A DNA stretch of 64,000 nt from Acidimicrobiales bacterium (GTDB taxonomy: Bacteria; Actinomycetota; Acidimicrobiia; Acidimicrobiales; Iamiaceae), in the NCBI GenBank assembly GCA_035630295.1, contig DASQKY010000053.1, forward strand, positions 1-64,000, read 5' to 3'. How positions within the stretch are numbered: the stretch's first letter is position 1; each line of letters opens with the position of its first letter. The position numbers and the translations under genes are program-made. The notes below the pieces were generated by a model. The model did not search any database. It saw only the letters and a program-made list of their open reading frames with translations, and was not told the DNA's origin. This document shows positions 10,582 to 24,435 of the stretch, piece after piece.

Positions 10582-12104
10582 CCGCCCCCGCCCTCCCCGT
10601 GGACGGCGACCGGCCCCAGGCCGGGCCCGAGGCCGGACCGACCACCCCCACCGGCGCCCCCCGGCGGGCCCTGCCCCTGGGGCTGATGGCCGGGTTGTTG
10701 GCCACCGTCCTGGGCGCGGCCGGCGCCCAGGGCCGGCCCCTGTGGCTCGACGAGGCCTACTCGCTGGCCGCCACCCGCGACCTGGACGTGGCCCTGGAGG
10801 CGGCCCGGGGCTCGATGGGCCTCTACTACGCCGCCGTCTGGCTCTGGGGCCAGGTGGCCGACGGGGCGCTGTGGCTGCGGCTGCCGTCCCAGGTGGCCAT
10901 GGGCGTGGCCGTGGCCCTCTTCGCCCGCCTGGTCGGCCGACAGCACGGCCGAGCGACCGCGGCCGGGGCCGGGCTGGCCGTGGCCGTGTCCTACGCCGTG
11001 GTCCGCTACGCCCCCGAGGCCCGCTCCTACGCCCTGGTGTGCCTGGCCGTGGTCGGGTCGTGGTCGGCCCTGGACCGGGGCCTGGCCGACCCTGACGACC
11101 GGCGGGCCTGGCACCTCCACCGCCTCTGCTGCCTGGCCCTGCCCCTCCTCCACGGGCTGGGCACGGTCCAGCTCCTGGTCCAGGCCGGCGCCCTGGTCGT
11201 GGCCGGGGTCCGGGGCCGGAGCCTGCGCCAGGCCGCCGTCGGCCTGGGTGGCGGCCTGGTCGTGCTGGGCGCGGCCCTGGCCGTGGGCTCGGGCCGGTCC
11301 GGCGACTGGGTGCCGCCCCTGACCCTGGCCGCGGCCCGGAACCTGGTCGAGGCCCTGACCGTGCCCCTGGACCCGCTGGGGATGGTGGCCGTCGCCCTGG
11401 TGCTGGCCGCCTCGGCCCTCCTGGCCCGGCGGGCGGCGGAGGCCCCGGCCGGCCTGGCGCGGTTCCGGCTGGTGATGCCGGTGGCCTGGGGGCCGGCCGC
11501 CATCGCCGTGATCCTGGCCGTCAGCCTGGTCCGCCCCGCCTACCTGGCCCGCTACGCCGTGGCCAGCGCCTTCGGGGTGGCCCTGGTGCTGGTGCTGGCC
11601 GCCCGCGAGGTCGACCGGCGCCGCCGGGGCCCCGGCGGCCTGGCCCGGGTGCCGCTGGCCACCGTCGTGGTGGTGGCCCTGCTGGGCCTGGGGTCGCTGG
11701 TGGCCCTGAGCGCCGATGGCGACCGCTGGGACTCGGCGGTGGCCGTGGTCTCCACCGGGGCCCGGCCCGGGGACGTGGTCGTGTTCCCCACCGCCGATGC
11801 CCGCCTGCCCTTCGACGCCGAGTGGCGCGAGGGGGCCCACCCCACCAGCCCCGAGGTGGCCGGCTCGTCCGAGCCCCTGGGCGCGGTGCGCCGGGTGCTC
11901 GACCCGCCCCCGCTGGAGGAGCTGCTCGGCGAGCTGGACGGCGCCCCCCGGGTCTGGGTCGTGACCCAGCTCTACCTGCACGTGGCCAACCCCGACCTGG
12001 CCAGCGACCCCGCGGTGGTGGCCCGCTACCGCCGGGTGCGCTCGTGGGACCTGGGCGCCGACATCACCGTGACCCTCCTGGCCGCCCGCGGGGCCGGGTC
12101 GTGA
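10578..12104 (+). CDS. GT-C-fold membrane glycosyltransferase-like protein (tandem copy 2)
   Basis: 508 residues. Second tandem paralogue, starting at GTG 10578 within the stop of copy 1 (GTGA). A Pro-rich cytoplasmic head of about 30 residues precedes the first helix; the external loop has LWLDEAYS (Asp58-Glu59), then SMGLYYAAV, and later RYAPEARSYAL and SLVRPAYLARYAVAS, matching copies 1 and 3 in position. The C-terminal soluble domain is present. Copy 2 is the most diverged in the first loop, which suggests altered acceptor or donor choice. No soluble partner gene lies between the three copies. Confidence 0.75.
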   Translation: MTAPALPVDGDRPQAGPEAGPTTPTGAPRRALPLGLMAGLLATVLGAAGAQGRPLWLDEAYSLAATRDLDVALEAARGSMGLYYAAVWLWGQVADGALWLRLPSQVAMGVAVALFARLVGRQHGRATAAGAGLAVAVSYAVVRYAPEARSYALVCLAVVGSWSALDRGLADPDDRRAWHLHRLCCLALPLLHGLGTVQLLVQAGALVVAGVRGRSLRQAAVGLGGGLVVLGAALAVGSGRSGDWVPPLTLAAARNLVEALTVPLDPLGMVAVALVLAASALLARRAAEAPAGLARFRLVMPVAWGPAAIAVILAVSLVRPAYLARYAVASAFGVALVLVLAAREVDRRRRGPGGLARVPLATVVVVALLGLGSLVALSADGDRWDSAVAVVSTGARPGDVVVFPTADARLPFDAEWREGAHPTSPEVAGSSEPLGAVRRVLDPPPLEELLGELDGAPRVWVVTQLYLHVANPDLASDPAVVARYRRVRSWDLGADITVTLLAARGAGS

Positions 12105-13735
12105 CCGCGGTGGCCGGCCCCACGGCCCGGGCCGAGCCCGACGGGGCGGCGGCCGGTGACCCGGTGGCCCCGCCCGCCGCGCCCCGGCCGGAGCCCGCAC
12201 CCCGGCCCGCGCCCGCGGCCGTGGCCGTGGCCGGGGTGCGGGTCCGGACCTGGGTGGCGGCCGCCACCGCCCTGGCCGCCGGGCTCACCCTGTGGGGCCT
12301 GTCGAGCCGCCCGCTGTGGACCGACGAGGCCATCTCCATCGGCGCCGTCAACCAGCTGGGCGCCACCCTGCGGGACACGGCCGGCACCATGGCCCTGTAC
12401 TACGTCCTCCTCGACGCCTGGAGCGGGGTGGCCGGCACCTCGGTGGTGGCGGTCCGCGCCCTGTCGGTCGTCTTCGTGGTCGCCTCGGTGCTGGGGGCGG
12501 GGGTCCTGGCCCGACGGCTGCTGCGCCCGGTGGAGGCGGTGGCCGCGGTGGTGCTGGTGGCGGCCCTGCCCGCCCTGGCCCGCACCGGCCAGGAGGCCCG
12601 GTCCTACGCCCTGACCATGCTGCTGGCCACCGTGGGGTGGCTGTGCCTGGCCCGGGCCGTCGACGCCGGGGCCGGCACCGCGGCCCACCTCGACCGCCGG
12701 GCCCGCACCGCCCTGCTGGCCCTGGTCCCGGTGGCGGTGGCCGGGGTGCTGGCCCACGGCCTGTTCGTGGTCCAGGTGGCCGCCCTCGTGCTCAGCTGCA
12801 CCGTCCTGCCCCGCCGGCGCCCGCTGCTGGCCTGGATGGCCCTGCCGGCCGGCGCCGCCCTGGCCACCGCGGGTGCCCTGTTCGTGGCCGGCGCCGGCGG
12901 CGTGGCCGACTGGATCCTCCCCCTGTCGCGCCAGCACGCCATCGACGTGGCCGCCACCGTCTTCGGCCCCAACCTCATCACCGCCTGCGTCCTCGGCCTG
13001 CTCGGCGCCCGGGGGGCGGCCCGCCTGCTGGCCCGCCGGGGCGACGGCCCGGCCCAGCGCTGGCGGGCCCTGGTCCCGGTGTGGTGGGCCCTGGCCCCGG
13101 CCGCCATCCTGGTCGCCGTCTCCGTGGTCCGGCCCTACCTGGTGGGCCGGTACCTGCTGGCCTCGGTCCCGGCCCTGGGCATGCTGGCCGCGGTGGGGGC
13201 GGTGGCCGTGGTCGAGGCGGCGGCGCCGGCCGACGAGCGCCGGCGCCGGCGGCTGGCCGGCGCCCTGGTGGTCGTGCTGGTGGCCTCCGCCGTCCTGCTG
13301 GGCCGGCTCACCGCGGCCCAGATCAACACCGAGGACTGGGACGGTGCCGCGGAGGTGGTGGCGGACGGGTCCCGGGCCGGCGACGGCATCCTCTTCACCC
13401 CGTCCTCGGGCACCATCCCGTTCAGCGTGCGAACCCCGTTCGAGGCGGCGTGGCGCGACGCCGGCCGGGCCGACCGGGCCCCCGACCCGGTGGCCACCGG
13501 CGTGCCCCTGGGCACCGTCCGGCGCTTCTACCCCATGCCCGAGCGGGCCGACGTGGCCCCCGAGCTGCCGGGCCACCAGCGGCTGTGGATCGTCCACAAG
13601 ATCCGGGGCGGCGGGGTGGGCGACGCCGCCCTGGAGGACGTGCTGGCCTGGCCCGAGCTGCGCCACGGCTACCGGGTGGCCCGGCGGGAGCTGGTCCGGG
13701 GCGGCATCCAGGTGCTGCTGCTCGAGCGACGCTGA
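12101..13735 (+). CDS. GT-C-fold membrane glycosyltransferase-like protein (tandem copy 3)
   Basis: 544 residues, the longest of the three because of a Pro/Ala-rich head of about 45 residues. GTG 12101 overlaps the copy 2 stop. Landmarks: LWTDEAISIGAVNQLGATL with Asp75-Glu76, TMALYYVLL, RTGQEARSYAL and SVVRPYLVGRYLLASV. It resembles copy 1 more than copy 2 around the first loop (GAV-x-QLG-x-TLR in both). The gene ends 21 bases before the convergent uvrA stop. Likely one transcript with copies 1 and 2. Confidence 0.75.
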   Translation: MTAVAGPTARAEPDGAAAGDPVAPPAAPRPEPAPRPAPAAVAVAGVRVRTWVAAATALAAGLTLWGLSSRPLWTDEAISIGAVNQLGATLRDTAGTMALYYVLLDAWSGVAGTSVVAVRALSVVFVVASVLGAGVLARRLLRPVEAVAAVVLVAALPALARTGQEARSYALTMLLATVGWLCLARAVDAGAGTAAHLDRRARTALLALVPVAVAGVLAHGLFVVQVAALVLSCTVLPRRRPLLAWMALPAGAALATAGALFVAGAGGVADWILPLSRQHAIDVAATVFGPNLITACVLGLLGARGAARLLARRGDGPAQRWRALVPVWWALAPAAILVAVSVVRPYLVGRYLLASVPALGMLAAVGAVAVVEAAAPADERRRRRLAGALVVVLVASAVLLGRLTAAQINTEDWDGAAEVVADGSRAGDGILFTPSSGTIPFSVRTPFEAAWRDAGRADRAPDPVATGVPLGTVRRFYPMPERADVAPELPGHQRLWIVHKIRGGGVGDAALEDVLAWPELRHGYRVARRELVRGGIQVLLLERR

Positions 13736-13756
13736 CCGGCCGCCGCCGGCCGCCGC

Positions 13757-16597
<2,841 letters not shown>

Positions 16598-16603
16598 GGG
16601 GCG

Positions 16604-16609
16604 AGCCTA
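16604..16609 (-). promoter_or_regulatory. putative -10 element of uvrA (leaderless type)
   Basis: TAGGCT on the minus strand, six bases before the GTG start of uvrA; fits the TANNNT pattern seen before many starts in this window. No good -35 is apparent. Confidence 0.5.
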
Positions 16610-16631
16610 TCGGCGTCGTCCAATTGGCGCC

Positions 16632-16645
16632 CGAACGTCCGTTCC
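16632..16645. promoter_or_regulatory. LexA (SOS) box upstream of uvrA
   Basis: CGAACGTCCGTTCC: GAAC-N4-GTTC, the actinobacterial/Gram-positive LexA core, 35-48 bases upstream of the uvrA start and directly upstream of its putative promoter. The same core occurs next to lexA in this window. Confidence 0.75.
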
Positions 16646-18943
16646 CTGCCCTCGGGGACGCCGTCGGGGTCCACCGGAGCCGGTCGGGCCCGGGCGGCCA
16701 GCAGGGCCCACAGCCCGACCACGGCCAGGGGCAGGAGCACCCGGCCCACGTCCTCGGGGCGGGCCCACACCGCCGGGCCCAGCACCGCAGCCAGCGCCAT
16801 GTGGACCCCCAGCACGGCCCGCAGGTCGGCCTCCGCGGCCCGGGCCAGGCCCACCCCGCCCAGGACCAGCACCGAGGCGATGACGGCGCCGTCGGCCGCC
16901 GTCCACTCCCCCGCCCGGTCCCACAGCCCCCCGAAGGGCACCGGCGACAGGCGCCCGCCCACGCTGCCCCGGGGCCAGGCCCCGATGCCCACCCGCAGCG
17001 CCACCACCCACACCCCGTAGGGCAGGGCGCTGGCGGCCAGGGCCCCGGCCCGGGCCGGCCGGCGCCGGGCCAGGGCCACCAGGGCCAGGGCCGCGGGCAC
17101 CAGGAGCAAGGTCTCCCGACACAGCCCGGCCGCCGCGGCCAGGGCCACCGCGTCCCACGGGATCCCCTCGGTGCGGCGGGCCCGGGCCACGGCCAGCACG
17201 GCCAGGGCGGCGCCCAGCGACTCGGGGCCCACGAAGGTCAGGTTGGCGGTCACCCCGGGGAGGACCAGCACCACCAGGGCCCAGCCGGGGGCCACCCCCG
17301 AACGGGCCAGGGCCCAGGCCAGGGCACCCACCAGCGCCCCCACCGAGGCCACGGTCACCGCCACCAGGGCCCAGGGCACGGCCCCGGCCCGGCCCCCCGA
17401 GGCCGCCCACCCGATCCACCCGTAGGCCGGCCGCTGGTACCGGTAAGCCTCCTCGGCCGGCCCGCCCCGGATGCGCTCGGACCGCAGGCCCAACGGGTCG
17501 ACGGCCTGGGTGGCGAAGACCTGCCCGTCGCGGGCGTTGAGGACCACCTCGACGGGGCGGGACGGCGGCTCGTAGAGGCTGCTGACCAGCGGGTCGCCCG
17601 GGCCCTCGGGCATGGCCCCCGACGTCCCGAACCAGATCCCGGCCCACAGGGCCCCGGCGGCCAGGCCGACCAGGGCCACCACCAGCACCGGTCGGCCGGG
17701 CCGGCCGGGACCGGTCCCCGGCCCGCCGTCGCCTCCGGTCATGGGGACCCATCGGACGGCGGGGCCGGGACCTGAGCCCCGCCCCGCTCACACCGCCCCC
17801 GGCGGGGCCGATGGAGGGCCGTGACCCTGACCCGGCCCGCCCCACCGCGCCCCGGCCCGGCCCGGGCCCCCGGGGCCGCCTCGCCCGGACGGGAGGTGGC
17901 CCGCTGGGCCGCCCTGGGGCTCCTGGTCCTGGTGGCCCTGGTCCTGGTGGACCTGGCCCGCACCGGCGGCCACCCCGTGGGCCTGGTCCAGGCCGGGGCC
18001 CGGGGCCCGGCGGTGGCCGCCTTCCGGGCCGACTTCCCCGACCTGGAGCTGCCCGACGGCGTGGGACTGGACGGCCAGATGGTCTACGCCACCGCCCGCG
18101 ACCCGTGGCCGGTGGACGCCTCGGCCCCGCACCTGGACCGCCCCCGCTACCGGCTCCAGCGCCCCCTCCTGCCCTGGACGGCGTCGCTCCTGCACCCCGG
18201 CGGGGGCGGCACCGGCCTGGTGTGGGCCCTTTTCGCGGTGGGCCTGGCCGGCGTGGCCGCCGGGGCGGTGGCCGCCGGGCGCCTGAGCGTGGGGTGGGGC
18301 GGGCCGCCGTGGGTGGCGGCCCTGGTCCCCCTCCTGCCCGGGGCGTGGTGGGCGCTGCGGGTCTCCACCCCCGACGTGCTGGCCGTGGGCCTGGCCCTCC
18401 TGGCCGTCCACCTGGCCTCCCGGGGCCGGACCGCGCTGGCCGTGGCCCTGGGCGTGGCCGCGGTGCTGGCCAAGGAGCCGGCCCTGCTGATCCTGGTGGG
18501 CTGGGCCCTGGGCCAACGCACGGCGCGGAGCACGGTGGTGGCCGCGGTGCCGGCCGCGGTGGCCGCCGGGTGGATGGTGGCCCTCCGGTTGCTGGTGCCC
18601 GGGGCCGAGGGCCTCAACGGGGACATCGGCCTGCCCCTGGTGGGCCTGGCCCGGGCCGCCACCGGCATCTGGTTCGAGGGCCGGGAGCTCATCGGCCTGG
18701 CCAGCACCCTGGGCACCCTGGCCCTCGGGGGCCTGGCCCTGGCCCGGCGGGGGCTGCGCCACCCCCTGGGGGCGGCGGTGGCCCTCCACCTGGCCTTCCT
18801 GGTCGTCTCCGGGCCCAACCCGCTGGGCACCAACTTCGGCGGCACCCGGACCACCCTGGCCCTGGCCACCCTGGCCCTGCTGGCCCTGGCCACCCCGGCC
18901 GCCCCGCCGGTCCGGCCCGTCGCCCTGCCGGGGAGTCGCCGGG

Positions 18944-21001
<2,058 letters not shown>

Positions 21002-21010
21002 CCCCCGAGG

Positions 21011-21640
21011 CTACCGAGGGGGTGCGACGGTGGGGCCGGCCGGGGGCAGGGCCAGGAGCCGGGGCCACAGGGCCTCGACCTGGGCCTCCAGGGCGGCCCG
21101 GTCGCCGGAGTTGTCCACCACCAGGTCGGCCCGGGCCCGGCGCTCCTCTCGCGACGCCTGGCGGGCCATGCGGGCCCGGGCGTCGGCCTCCCGCATGCCC
21201 CGCTGCTCGACCAGCCGGGCCACCGCCACCTCCGGGTCGACGTCCACCACCACCAGGGCGGCCAGGTCGTCCCGGCCCGACTCCACCAGCAGGGGCACGT
21301 CCAGGACGACCACGTCGTCGCCCCGGGCCGCCTCCTCCAGCCGGCGGGCGATCTCGGCCCCCACCGCCGGGTGGACGAGGGCGTTCAGGTCGGCCAGGGC
21401 CTCGGCGCCGTCGGGGGCGAAGACCAGGTCGGCCAGGGCCTGGCGGTCCAGGCTGCCGTCCTCGGCCACCACGATGGGCCCGAACCGGGCGGCGATGGCG
21501 GCCAGGACGGGCTGGCCCGGGGCCTGCAGCTCGCGGGTGATGGCATCGGCGTCGATCACGGTGGCGCCCCGGGCCGCCAGCAGGGACGAGACGGTCGACT
21601 TGCCGCTGCCGATGCCGCCGGTGAGGCCCACGAGGATCAC
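21011..21640 (-). CDS. coaE: dephospho-CoA kinase
   Basis: 209 residues. Last step of CoA synthesis: ATP-dependent phosphorylation of dephospho-CoA. N-terminal P-loop GLTGGIGSGKS (about residues 5-15), followed by GATVIDADAI with the catalytic-region Asp, and VLDVPLLVESG typical of the lid/substrate region. GTG at 21640 with TACCGT nine bases upstream (21650-21655). It lies next to uvrB as in other actinobacteria; the Mycobacterium-type C-terminal extension is absent. Confidence 0.93.
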   Translation of the reverse strand: MILVGLTGGIGSGKSTVSSLLAARGATVIDADAITRELQAPGQPVLAAIAARFGPIVVAEDGSLDRQALADLVFAPDGAEALADLNALVHPAVGAEIARRLEEAARGDDVVVLDVPLLVESGRDDLAALVVVDVDPEVAVARLVEQRGMREADARARMARQASREERRARADLVVDNSGDRAALEAQVEALWPRLLALPPAGPTVAPPR

Positions 21641-21705
21641 GCCGCGGCGACGGTAGCACCGGGGCGTGGCCGACCGGTCGGGGCGGGGGGCGTAGCCTGC
21701 AGGCC

Positions 21706-23439
21706 ATGGCCCGGGACGTCGCCGCGCCGGGCGCGGCCCCCGCCGGCGAGCCGCCGGTCCTCGATCCGGCCGGGGGCGCCGCCCGCACCGCTCCCCGGCC
21801 CCCGCTCATCGACGAGACCTCGGCCTTCCGGCCCGCCATCCTGAGCGTCCGGGTGGCCACCACCGCGGTGTCCATCGTGCTGTGCAGCAGCGCGCTGGCC
21901 TCGGCCAACTGGACGGCCATCGGTTGGGGCACGGTGGTGGTGGCCTACAACGTGCTGCGCCTGTTCCGCCCCCTGCGCATCCAGCAGGACACGGCCAGCC
22001 TGGTCTGGGTCCTGATCGAGGTGGGCATCCACCTCATCGCCGTCATCGCCACCGGCTACTGGACCTCGCCGTTCACGTTCTCCCTGCTCACCGCCATCAT
22101 GGTGGCCGGCTTCGCCCGGGGCTTCGGCTTCGCGGTGCGGATCGGCGCCGCCTCGGTGCTGGCCGTCGCCCTCCCCTACCTGGTCTCGGAGGGGACGGCC
22201 CGGGAGGAGCTGCAGACCGCCCTCCAGTGGGCCACCCTGCTGTTCCTGGTGGCCGCGGTGGCCGGCTACGCCCGCCACATCAACGTCGAGGCCGAGCGCT
22301 CCCACTCCCTGGCCCTCGACCGGCTGGGGCGCCTGTCGGACGCCAACGCCCTGCTGTTCGCCCTGCACCGGGTGGCCCAGAGCCTGCCCAGCTCGCTCGA
22401 CCTGGACGAGGTGCTGGACTCCACCAACCGCCGGGTCGAGGACCTGTTCTCCTACGACGCCGCCGCCGTGCTGCTCTTCGACGACACCGGCGGCGGGTGG
22501 CGGACGGTCCGCACCCTGGGCAACCGGCTGCCCCCCTCGTGGGCCGAGGGCGAGCTGCCGACGCCGGCCGAGCGGGCGGTGCGGACCCGGACCCTGGTCA
22601 ACGAGCCCGACCTGGCCCGGGGCGACGGGCCGGGCCTGGGGCTGGAGAGCCGGTGCGGCCTCTACGCGCCGCTGGTGGGCCGGGAGCGGGTCATCGGCCT
22701 GGTGGTGGTGGAGCGCACCGAGGCCCAGCAGTTCTCCGAGCGCGACGCCGAGCTGCTGGACGGGTTCGTGGCCCCCGCCGCCCTGGCCGTGGACAACGCC
22801 CTGTGGTTCAGCCGGCTGCGGACCGTGGGGGCCGACGAGGAGCGCACCCGCATCGCCCGCGACCTGCACGACCGCATCGGCCAGTCCCTGGCCTACCTGG
22901 CCTTCGAGCTGGACCGCATCGTCAAGGCCGACACCCGGGGCGACGCCGTGGGGGCGCCGCTGGAGCGGCTCCGCGACGACGTCCGGGGCGTGATCGGCGA
23001 GGTGCGGGACACGCTCTACGACCTGCGCACCGACGTGTCCGAGGCCTCGGACCTGCCGTCCACCCTGACCGAGTACGTGGAGCGGCTGCGGGGCCGGAGC
23101 AAGGTGGACGTCCACCTCGACCTGCGGGTCCAGCTCCGGCTGCCCATCCGCCAGGAGCGGGAGCTGTTCCGCATCGCCCAGGAGGCGCTGGCCAACGTGG
23201 AGCGCCACAGCGGGGCCCGCCGCTGCCTGGTGCGCTGGTGGTGCGAGGAGGGCGCGGCGCTGCTGGAGGTGCGGGACGACGGGCGCGGCTTCGCCGCCGG
23301 CCGGGCCGGGCGCCTCGACAGCTACGGCCTCCTGGGCATGCGGGAGCGGGCGGCCAGCATCGGCGCCACCCTCGACGTGGACAGCGTCGAAGGGGTGGGC
23401 TCGACCATCCGCTGCTACCTCCAGCCCGGCGCCGGCTGA
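21706..23439 (+). CDS. NarL-type sensor histidine kinase with GAF domain
   Basis: 577 residues. Five or six membrane segments (about residues 45-190), a GAF-like domain (about 215-365), then HisKA_3 dimerisation with the phospho-accepting His388 in ARDLHDRIGQ, and an HATPase domain (EALANVERHSG, DDGRGF, GLLGMRERA). The GLLGMRER block is characteristic of DesK/NarX-type kinases. ATG 21706 has TAGCCT 7 bases upstream (21693-21698): probably leaderless. The response regulator follows after 19 bases. The signal is unknown; the Tad pilus locus begins convergently just after the pair, making it a plausible but unproven target. Confidence 0.9.
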   Translation: MARDVAAPGAAPAGEPPVLDPAGGAARTAPRPPLIDETSAFRPAILSVRVATTAVSIVLCSSALASANWTAIGWGTVVVAYNVLRLFRPLRIQQDTASLVWVLIEVGIHLIAVIATGYWTSPFTFSLLTAIMVAGFARGFGFAVRIGAASVLAVALPYLVSEGTAREELQTALQWATLLFLVAAVAGYARHINVEAERSHSLALDRLGRLSDANALLFALHRVAQSLPSSLDLDEVLDSTNRRVEDLFSYDAAAVLLFDDTGGGWRTVRTLGNRLPPSWAEGELPTPAERAVRTRTLVNEPDLARGDGPGLGLESRCGLYAPLVGRERVIGLVVVERTEAQQFSERDAELLDGFVAPAALAVDNALWFSRLRTVGADEERTRIARDLHDRIGQSLAYLAFELDRIVKADTRGDAVGAPLERLRDDVRGVIGEVRDTLYDLRTDVSEASDLPSTLTEYVERLRGRSKVDVHLDLRVQLRLPIRQERELFRIAQEALANVERHSGARRCLVRWWCEEGAALLEVRDDGRGFAAGRAGRLDSYGLLGMRERAASIGATLDVDSVEGVGSTIRCYLQPGAG

Positions 23440-23458
23440 GGGCGGTACTGTCGCCCCG

Positions 23459-24124
23459 ATGTCCATACGCCTGGTGCTCGCCGATGACCACACCATGCTG
23501 CGGGACGGCCTGCGCCGCTCCCTGGAGGACGAGGGCTTCGAGGTCCTGGGCGAGGCCTCCGACGGGTTGGAGGCGGTGGACCTGGCCGCCCGCCTGCAGC
23601 CCGACGTGGTGCTGATGGACGTGACCATGCCCCACTGCGACGGCGTGGAGGCCACCCGCCGCATCCGGGCCGCCCAGCCCGAGGTGCGGGTGGTGATGCT
23701 GACCATGCACGCCGATCGTGAGGTGCTCCAGGCCGCCCTGGCCGCGGGGGCGGCCGGCTACCTGGTCAAGGACTGCTCCATCGACGAGATCGCCGAGACG
23801 GTCCGCATGGCCGTGGACGACGAGAGCAACGTCTCTCCCGCCATCGCCGCCTCCATGCTGGCCGAGGTCCGGCGCCTCGACGACACCGCGGGCGGGGGCC
23901 GGGCCGACGGCGCCCCCGACGACCAGCTCGTCACCAAGCGGGAGGTCGAGGTGCTCCAGCTCATCGCCGACGGGTGCAGCACCACCGAGGTGGCCGAGCG
24001 TCTGTTCATCAGCCAGAAGACGGTCAAGAACCACCTGGCGTCGATCTACCAGAAGCTCGACGCCCGGGACCGGACCCAGGCCGTGCTCCAGGCCGTCCGC
24101 AAGGGGATCGTGCGGCTGGGCTGA
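23459..24124 (+). CDS. LuxR/NarL-family response regulator
   Basis: 221 residues. Receiver domain with acidic pair Asp9-Asp10, phosphoacceptor Asp54 (VVLMDVTMP) and the switch Lys in YLVKDC; C-terminal LuxR helix-turn-helix (TKREVEVLQLIADGCSTTEVA, recognition helix around ISQKTVKNHL). ATG 23459 is preceded by TACTGT with 7 bases between (23446-23451), suggesting its own leaderless promoter between kinase and regulator. Partner of the kinase upstream. Confidence 0.93.
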   Translation: MSIRLVLADDHTMLRDGLRRSLEDEGFEVLGEASDGLEAVDLAARLQPDVVLMDVTMPHCDGVEATRRIRAAQPEVRVVMLTMHADREVLQAALAAGAAGYLVKDCSIDEIAETVRMAVDDESNVSPAIAASMLAEVRRLDDTAGGGRADGAPDDQLVTKREVEVLQLIADGCSTTEVAERLFISQKTVKNHLASIYQKLDARDRTQAVLQAVRKGIVRLG

Positions 24125-24131
24125 GGCCGCC

Positions 24132-24344
24132 TCAGCAGCTGTCGGGGAGGGGTTCCCCGTCGTGGGCGGCCCGGATGCAGCTCGACGAGCGGTTCAGGCC
24201 GCCGCTGTTGGACGAGCCGTAGAAGGCCAGGGCCCCGATGCAGACCAGGGCGATGAGGGCGACCAGGAGGCAGTACTCGACCAGCCCGGCGCCCCGCTCG
24301 TCGTGGCGGAGGCGGCGGCGGAGGTGGCGCACGGCGTCCAGCAT
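24132..24344 (-). CDS. flp: Flp/Fap-type pilin subunit
   Basis: 70 residues. Short basic leader, then DERG followed by AGLVEY and a single hydrophobic helix: the class III (Flp) prepilin pattern, with predicted cleavage after Gly18 and Glu at position +5, followed by Tyr. The mature pilin would be about 52 residues with a polar C-terminus containing two cysteines (Cys56, Cys70) that might pair. ATG 24344 has AGGGAAGGA upstream. Last gene of the minus-strand Tad locus; the GT-C-like protein gene precedes it by about 90 bases. No prepilin peptidase or TadE/F gene is in the window. Confidence 0.85.
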   Translation of the reverse strand: MLDAVRHLRRRLRHDERGAGLVEYCLLVALIALVCIGALAFYGSSNSGGLNRSSSCIRAAHDGEPLPDSC

Positions 24345-24435
24345 GTCCGGTCCTTCCCTGGCGGGTGTGGGGCATCCATCGGCCGCGGGCCGGCGACCCT
24401 GATGGGTCGGATGGCCCAAATCGGGGCCGGGCCGG

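Noticed and set aside
13427-13442. GAAC-CCC-GTTC resembling a LexA box inside GT-C copy 3
   Set aside because: Spacer is three bases, not four, and it lies deep in a coding region.
13736-13749. Hairpin CCGGC-CGCC-GCCGG as a bidirectional terminator between GT-C copy 3 and uvrA
   Set aside because: Only a five-base stem in sequence of this GC content; not distinguishable from chance.
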